Shown one piece after another: positions 59,384 to 64,000 of a stretch of DNA of 64,000 nt. Source of the stretch: Bifidobacterium criceti. Its GTDB lineage: Bacteria > Actinomycetota > Actinomycetes > Actinomycetales > Bifidobacteriaceae. Below the pieces are notes generated by a model. The model had not been told where the DNA came from. It worked only from the letters and a program-made list of their open reading frames with translations, and searched no databases. Every line of letters begins with the position of its first letter. Within the stretch, counting starts at the first letter, position 1. A program made the translations under genes and the position numbers. The stretch lies in assembly GCF_002286935.1 (NCBI RefSeq), contig NZ_MVOH01000007.1, forward strand, positions 62,001-126,000, given 5' to 3'.

Positions 59384-61021
59384 TCAGTTGCCGCCGAGGA
59401 GGCCGCCGAGACCACCGCCGAGGTTCGGTGGGATGTCGGCGCCGCCGAGCATGCCCTGCAGTTCGTCGGGGATCTGCGGTGTCTTCGGCTTCTTCGCGAA
59501 CGCCGAACCGGACGTGTTTGCGTTGCCGGACAGGCGTGCGCGCAACGCCTTCTCTTCGGCTTCGCGCTTCATCGGATTGCCGGACTTCGACGCGCCTTTC
59601 TTGCCTTTCTTGCCCTTCTTGTTCTTCTTGCCGCCGCCGGCGCCGCCCATGCCGCCCATTGCGCCGAAACCGGCCTTGTTGCTCATGCGCTTCATCATCT
59701 TCGATGCCTGTTCGAAACGCTGCAGCAACGCGTTGACGGCGGACACGGTGACACCCGAACCGTATGCGATGCGCGCGCGTCGCGAACCGTCGATGATCTT
59801 CGGATTACGACGTTCTTCAGGGGTCATCGAACGGATGATCGCTTCGGTACGGTCGATTTCACGTTCGTCGAACTGTTCAAGTTCCTTACGATGCTGTGCC
59901 ATGCCCGGAATCATGCCGAGGAGCGACTTCATCGAACCAAGTTTGCGCACCTGTTGCAGCTGCGCGAGGAAGTCGTCGAGACCGAAGTCGCCTTCCGCCA
60001 TTTTTTCGGCCGCTTTGCGCGTCTGCTCCTCGTCGAACTCACGTTGTGCCTGTTCGATGAGGGTGAGGATGTCACCCATATCGAGGATGCGCGACGCCAT
60101 ACGGTCCGGGTGGAAGACCTCGAAATCCTTGAGTCCTTCGCCGTTCGACGCGAACAGGATCGGTTTTCCGGTCACCGACGCGACCGACAACGCCGCACCA
60201 CCGCGCGCGTCGCCGTCGAGTTTCGAAAGGACGACGCCCGTGAAATCGACGCCTTCGTCGAACGCCTGCGCGGTGCGCACCGCGTCCTGGCCGATCATCG
60301 CGTCGATGACGAACAGGATCTCGTTCGGCTGCACGGCGTCGCGGATGTCGCGAGCCTGCTTCATCAATGTCTCGTCGACGCCGAGGCGGCCCGCGGTATC
60401 GATGATGACGGTGTCGTAGAGCTTCTGGCGCGCGTATTCGATCGAATCGCGCGCGACCTTGACCGGATCGCCATGTGTCTCGCCCGGGGCGGAAACCGCT
60501 TCGCCGCCGGCGGACTGCACGCCCTTCTCCGGCGCATACACCGGTACGCCCGCGCGTTCGCCGACCACTTCGAGCTGCGTGACGGCGTTCGGACGCTGCA
60601 GATCGGCCGCGACGAGCAGAGGCGTATGGCCGGACTCCTTGAGCCAATAGCCGAGCTTGCCGGCGAGCGTCGTCTTGCCGGCGCCCTGCAGACCCGCGAG
60701 CATGATGATCGTCGGCGGGGTCTTCGCGAAATTGAGCGGACGATCGACGCCCTGGCCGAGGATGTCGGTGAGTTCGTCGTTGACGATCTTGACGACCTGC
60801 TGCGCCGGGTTGAGTGCTTCGCTCACTTCGGCGCCGAGCGCGCGCTCGCGTACGCGCGCCGTGAACGAACGCACGACGTCAAGCGAGACGTCCGCGTCGA
60901 GCAGCGCACGGCGGATCTCGCGGATCGTTCCGTCGATGTCGGCCTCGGAAAGCTTGCCTTTGCTCTTGAGATGCTTGAACGCGTTCGAGAGCCTGTCTGT
61001 AAGAGAACTAAATGCTGCCAT
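59384..61021 (-). CDS. ffh: Signal recognition particle GTPase Ffh
   Basis: 545 residues. Targets ribosomes making membrane proteins to FtsY. N domain; G domain with P-loop GLQGAGKTTLAGKL near residue 110, DTAGRLGVDE, and SKLDGDARGGAALS; methionine-rich M domain ending SGVTVSAVNALLQRFEQASKMM. A ~100-residue Gly/Lys-rich C-terminal extension (GGKKNKKGKKGKKG) follows and is typical of actinobacteria. ATG 61021 lacks a clear Shine-Dalgarno; TAGAAT lies 10 bases upstream. Confidence 0.96.
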   Translation of the reverse strand: MAAFSSLTDRLSNAFKHLKSKGKLSEADIDGTIREIRRALLDADVSLDVVRSFTARVRERALGAEVSEALNPAQQVVKIVNDELTDILGQGVDRPLNFAKTPPTIIMLAGLQGAGKTTLAGKLGYWLKESGHTPLLVAADLQRPNAVTQLEVVGERAGVPVYAPEKGVQSAGGEAVSAPGETHGDPVKVARDSIEYARQKLYDTVIIDTAGRLGVDETLMKQARDIRDAVQPNEILFVIDAMIGQDAVRTAQAFDEGVDFTGVVLSKLDGDARGGAALSVASVTGKPILFASNGEGLKDFEVFHPDRMASRILDMGDILTLIEQAQREFDEEQTRKAAEKMAEGDFGLDDFLAQLQQVRKLGSMKSLLGMIPGMAQHRKELEQFDEREIDRTEAIIRSMTPEERRNPKIIDGSRRARIAYGSGVTVSAVNALLQRFEQASKMMKRMSNKAGFGAMGGMGGAGGGKKNKKGKKGKKGASKSGNPMKREAEEKALRARLSGNANTSGSAFAKKPKTPQIPDELQGMLGGADIPPNLGGGLGGLLGGN

Positions 61022-61179
61022 AATGGCTACGATTCTACCGTGTTGAGGGGAAATCGTGCAGCCTGCGCACCGGAACTCCACAGCCATGCGCGCGTTCACT
61101 ACACTGGTTGGGGTGTGATAGGCGACGGCGGCCGCGCGCGACGACGATGCGGCGCCATATGGAACAACGAGGAGGCGGC

Positions 61180-62085
61180 ATGCATCAGAAGCACATCGAA
61201 CAGCAGGCCTTGAAGGTCGGCATCATCGTCAATGTCGTCATGGTGTTCGCAGGGTTCTTCGTGTTCTTCCTCACGGGGCTCAAGGCGATGTTCCTCGACG
61301 CGTCGTTCACGGTCATCTCGGTCATCTCGGGCGGTGTCGCCGCGTATCTGTCGAAGAAGACGGTGCGCGTGAGCGAACGGTTCCCGAACGGCATGTTCGC
61401 GCTCGAACCGATCTACGCGATCTGCAAATCGATGTTCACGATATGCCTGCTGCTGTTCTCGTTCATCGATGTGCTGCGCGTCGCGATCGACTACTTCGCG
61501 TACGGCGAAGGTGAGCGACTGAGTTTCGGTCCCGTCATCATCTACCAGATCGCCGCGGTCGCCGTATGCCTTGTGCTCGTCGCATACTATCGTGCGCGCA
61601 ACCGCTCGATCGGCGATGCAAGCCTCATGCTCAAAGCGGAAGCGAACGGTACATGGATCGACGGGATGATCTCGCTCGGCATCGGCGTCGTCGCCGTGCT
61701 GCTGTACTTCCTCCCCGACGGCACCCCGTTTGATTTCCTGCACTACACAGGCGATTTCTTCATCACGACGATCATTGTGCTGCTGACGATCAAAGAACCG
61801 GTCATTGTGCTGCGTGACGCGTTCGTCGAACTCGTCGGCGGCACACACGACGACGAGGAGATCTCCGCATTCGTGACGCGCGAAGTCGAAACACATATGC
61901 CCGCGGGCATCGATATGGAGAAGATCCACGTCTTCAAAACCGGTATGAACTTCGATGTCGACATCTTCATCGGCAGCACGAAAGGCACCGTGCAGATCGA
62001 GGAACTCGTGCGCGCGCGGCAGGCGATGGAGAAGGCGCTCGAACCGAAGCTGCACATCGTCAACGTCGATTTCGTATTCGAGTGA
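61180..62085 (+). CDS. Cation diffusion facilitator family transporter
   Basis: 301 residues with about six membrane segments (VNVVMVFAGFFVFFLTG, FLDASFTVISVISGGVAAYL, and others) and a C-terminal cytoplasmic domain. The CDF metal site shows FLDASFTV in helix 2 and the second acidic site ANGTWIDGMISL in helix 5. It is likely a proton-coupled exporter of zinc, iron or manganese. ATG 61180 follows GAGGAGGCGG. No metal regulator is adjacent, so the ion is not predicted. A Family A array begins 36 bases after the stop. Confidence 0.88.
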   Translation: MHQKHIEQQALKVGIIVNVVMVFAGFFVFFLTGLKAMFLDASFTVISVISGGVAAYLSKKTVRVSERFPNGMFALEPIYAICKSMFTICLLLFSFIDVLRVAIDYFAYGEGERLSFGPVIIYQIAAVAVCLVLVAYYRARNRSIGDASLMLKAEANGTWIDGMISLGIGVVAVLLYFLPDGTPFDFLHYTGDFFITTIIVLLTIKEPVIVLRDAFVELVGGTHDDEEISAFVTREVETHMPAGIDMEKIHVFKTGMNFDVDIFIGSTKGTVQIEELVRARQAMEKALEPKLHIVNVDFVFE

Positions 62086-62121
62086 GTCGTCAGCGGTTGT
62101 GGACGGCTGTTGTGGACGGCT

Positions 62122-62433
62122 GTAGTTGGCGGCGGTGCCGCACTGTGCAGCCGTTTGCGACGTACATATGGCTGTAGTTGGCGGCACTGCCGCTTAGTGC
62201 AGCCGTTTGCAACGTACGAATGGACGTAGTTAGCGGCGGTGCCGCAATGTGCAGCCGTCTACAGCGTTCATGTGGCTGTCGTTGGCGGCGGTGCCGCGGT
62301 GCGCGGCCGTGTGTGGCGTGTAGGTAGCTGTAGCCGGCGGCGGTGACGCTTAGTGCAGCCGTCTGCAGCGTACATATGGCTGTAGTTGGCGGCGGTGCCG
62401 CAGAGCGCGGCTGTGTGCAGTGCGCAACCATGG
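62122..62433. repeat. Family A 52-bp tandem repeat, 6 units
   Basis: Units begin at 62122, 62174, 62226, 62278, 62330 and 62382: six in perfect 52-base register. Nearly every unit has the GCGGC-GGT-GCCGC core, and most also have AGCCGT facing ATGGCT, a second potential stem. It lies between the CDF and arsR genes. The open frames over it follow the repeat. Confidence 0.92.
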
Positions 62434-62474
62434 AAAACACATGGTGGTGTCATCGGCGAACAGAATCACAAATG

Positions 62475-62498
62475 ATTTGTACAAATATTTTGTATACT
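62475..62498 (+). promoter_or_regulatory. Palindromic operator and -10 of the ArsR-type gene
   Basis: ATTTGTACAAAT (62475-62486) is a perfect 12-bp palindrome; TATACT (62493-62498) is a good -10. Overlap of the two is typical of an autorepressed regulator. Confidence 0.55.
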
Positions 62499-62521
62499 TG
62501 GAATGTGTGAAAGGAGACCTG

Positions 62522-63190
62522 ATGACGGAACGACGATTGCAAGCGGCTGAAAGGTCGACGATAACCAATCAGGAGGAGGCTTCCGCGGCGTCCGAGGAGG
62601 CGCTCAAGTGCATGGCGCATCCGGCACGGATGCGGCTGCTCGGTGCGCTGCGCGTCGGCGATGTGCAAACGGTCGGTGAGCTCAGCGCGGCGACCGGCGA
62701 GGCCCCAGGTGCGGTGAGCTACCATCTCGCGCAGCTCGCGAAAGCAGGACTCGTCGAAAAAGCCGTGACGCCAGACGGAGACAGGCGCAAAAGCCATTGG
62801 CGCGCATGCCATCATGCGACGAACGTGCGGCCCGACAGCGCGGATGCGGACGTCATCGACGCGTTCAGCCGTACGGCTGCGCTCAGTTACCAAATGGCGT
62901 ACGAACGGTTCCTCGATGTGCTTCCCACATTGCCACAGCAATGGGTGGACACGTGCGGTGCCAACGATCGCGTCCTGCGGCTCACTCCAGATGAGACGCG
63001 CGCGATGGTGGAACAGCTCAATGAAGTCATGCGCACGTGGGAACACGTGAGTGAACGACGCAGGATGCTCATCGAAGAACGTGATCGTGCACATATCAAC
63101 GCAGACGATTCCGCAGATATCGACGATATCGAGGATGCGGATGTCGAACCGGTCGCCATCGTGCAGCAGGTGTTCCGATGGGTGCCGTGA
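62522..63190 (+). CDS. ArsR-family winged-helix regulator
   Basis: 222 residues. Winged helix: CMAHPARMRLLGALRVGDVQT, VGELSAATGEAPGAVSYHLAQL and the wing KAVTPDGDRRKSHW. No ArsR-type metal cysteine motif is visible, so it probably senses something else. The C-terminal ~110 residues are charged and helical. ATG 62522 follows AAAGGAGA. Its stop overlaps the next gene by 13 bases, so it very likely controls that exporter and itself. Confidence 0.88.
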   Translation: MTERRLQAAERSTITNQEEASAASEEALKCMAHPARMRLLGALRVGDVQTVGELSAATGEAPGAVSYHLAQLAKAGLVEKAVTPDGDRRKSHWRACHHATNVRPDSADADVIDAFSRTAALSYQMAYERFLDVLPTLPQQWVDTCGANDRVLRLTPDETRAMVEQLNEVMRTWEHVSERRRMLIEERDRAHINADDSADIDDIEDADVEPVAIVQQVFRWVP

Positions 63191-64000
63191 TCGAAAGCGC
63201 GAATGTGCGCCGTTCGTTCTGGCGCGCGCCGAATTACGCCGCATGGTTCACCGCGGACACGGCGTCCGCCGCTGGCGGATCGCTGCGCGCGCTCGCGGTG
63301 AGCCTTGCGGGATACGCGGTCTCCGGATCGACAGCCGCCGCGGGTTGGCTTGGTACGTCCGCGCTCATCGCACAGCAAGTCGCGAGTGTGTTCGGCGGCA
63401 CATTCGTCGACCGCCATGAGCGGCGTACGCTCATCGTCGCGAACGCGGCGTTCGGTGTGTGCACATGGGGGAGTGTGGCGGCATTGCTCGCGGCGCATAC
63501 GCTCACCTATCCGATGCTGCTCGTGATTGCGACGGTTGGCTCCGCCGTAAGTGGATTCCTTGGAAGCGCAACCGATGCGATGCTCCGCTCGATCATCGGC
63601 GTGCGCGACTATCCGAAAGCGCTCAGCCTCAACCGGGGACGCGACGCGACGATCAACATCGCCGGCAACCCCATCGGCGGCTTCCTCTACGGCATCGCAC
63701 CATGGCTGCCGTTCCTTGTGACGGCGTGCCTGTACGCGATCTCCGGCGCCGCCGCACGGTGCATCGATGCACGGCGTTTGGTGCGTGCGGATGGTGCAGC
63801 GGACAGTGCCGACGCGCGCGCCGCGCACGGCAAACAACGAACGTCGTTCTTCGGTGATTTCGTGAGCGGATGGTCGTGGTCGCTGCACAAACCTATGCTC
63901 GTGACGATCATGATTGCGGCCGCGATACTCAATTTCGGCGTCAACGGCGTCGAATACACGATTCAGCTGCATCTGATGTCGCTCAACACGAACGCGACAC
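63178..64000 (+). CDS. MFS efflux transporter, N-terminal part (3' end outside window)
   Basis: An open frame of 274 codons with no stop to the window edge. It starts MGAVIESANVRRSFWRAPNY; GTG 63187 overlapping the arsR stop as GTGA is an alternative start. Membrane segments and the MFS loop GGTFVDRHERRTLIVAN (D-R-x-x-R-R) are present. The pattern resembles the EntS/MFS_3 branch of drug or siderophore exporters. Co-transcribed with the ArsR-type gene. Confidence 0.85.
   Translation, partial: MGAVIESANVRRSFWRAPNYAAWFTADTASAAGGSLRALAVSLAGYAVSGSTAAAGWLGTSALIAQQVASVFGGTFVDRHERRTLIVANAAFGVCTWGSVAALLAAHTLTYPMLLVIATVGSAVSGFLGSATDAMLRSIIGVRDYPKALSLNRGRDATINIAGNPIGGFLYGIAPWLPFLVTACLYAISGAAARCIDARRLVRADGAADSADARAAHGKQRTSFFGDFVSGWSWSLHKPMLVTIMIAAAILNFGVNGVEYTIQLHLMSLNTNAT

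Noticed and set aside
62122-62433. 52-bp arrays as a CRISPR array
   Set aside because: Units are contiguous and variable along their whole length; there are no invariant repeats separated by unique spacers and no cas genes.

Overview
The window is high-GC actinobacterial chromosome, most likely Bifidobacterium or a close relative in the Bifidobacteriaceae. The basis is gene content and gene order (murA-plsC-gpsA-ddl, IclR regulator-leuC-leuD, rpmB-recG-rsmD, rpsP-khpA-rimM-trmD, a GH2 beta-galactosidase), the zinc-ribbon form of L28, strong G/C third-position bias that produces long false ORFs on the opposite strands, and sortase-anchored pilin-like proteins. There is no phage, IS element, plasmid module or CRISPR array.

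Layout. 1-2523: end of a C69 dipeptidase, then formate-THF ligase. 3000-15334: a surface-protein region with two large SpaA/collagen-adhesin-type proteins ending in LPSAG sorting signals, both with broken reading frames. Between them lie a MIF-like tautomerase, a GtrA-family membrane protein, an unknown protein and a histidine phosphatase. 15758-19270: an MFS transporter, gltX, tRNA-Glu(CTC) and tRNA-Gln(CTG). 19562-24866: a metallophosphoesterase, an IclR/LtbR-type regulator divergent from leuC-leuD, and a stand-alone RAM (Lrp ligand) domain. 24996-31804: NADH oxidase, then the envelope block murA, plsC, gpsA, ddl. 32268-36085: three membrane proteins with Pro/Gln-rich tails and an MscS channel. 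36236-40655: TetR, a Mbeg1-like lipase-fold protein, an aminotransferase and a PF06541 membrane protein. 40951-46298: a tandem pair of large unknown paralogues, the first frameshifted. 46547-54091: a PfkB-like protein, rpmB, recG, rsmD, trmD, rimM, khpA, rpsP. 54368-62085: lacZ, an EEP-family membrane protein, ffh, a CDF transporter. 62522-64000: ArsR regulator and the start of an MFS efflux gene.

Three families of intergenic repeats are the main non-coding structure. Family A is a tandem array of exact 52-bp period at four loci. Family B alternates 53- and 40-bp units at two loci, with single units at two more. Family C is a palindrome built on GGTACGC...GCGTACC at six loci, usually just 3' of a gene. 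Separately, seven genes have a TANNNT-like or CANAAT-like hexamer 6-7 nt before the start codon and no usable Shine-Dalgarno sequence, the pattern of leaderless mRNAs.

Working together: the envelope block supplies peptidoglycan precursors (murA, ddl) and phospholipid head precursors (gpsA, plsC). gltX with the two tRNAs fits indirect Gln-tRNA synthesis. The LtbR-type regulator probably controls leuCD. ffh and the rpsP operon lie on the same strand but are separated by lacZ and the EEP gene. Every gene I recognise as housekeeping has an intact frame, so the five frame breaks, all in surface or unknown genes, are unlikely to be general sequencing noise.
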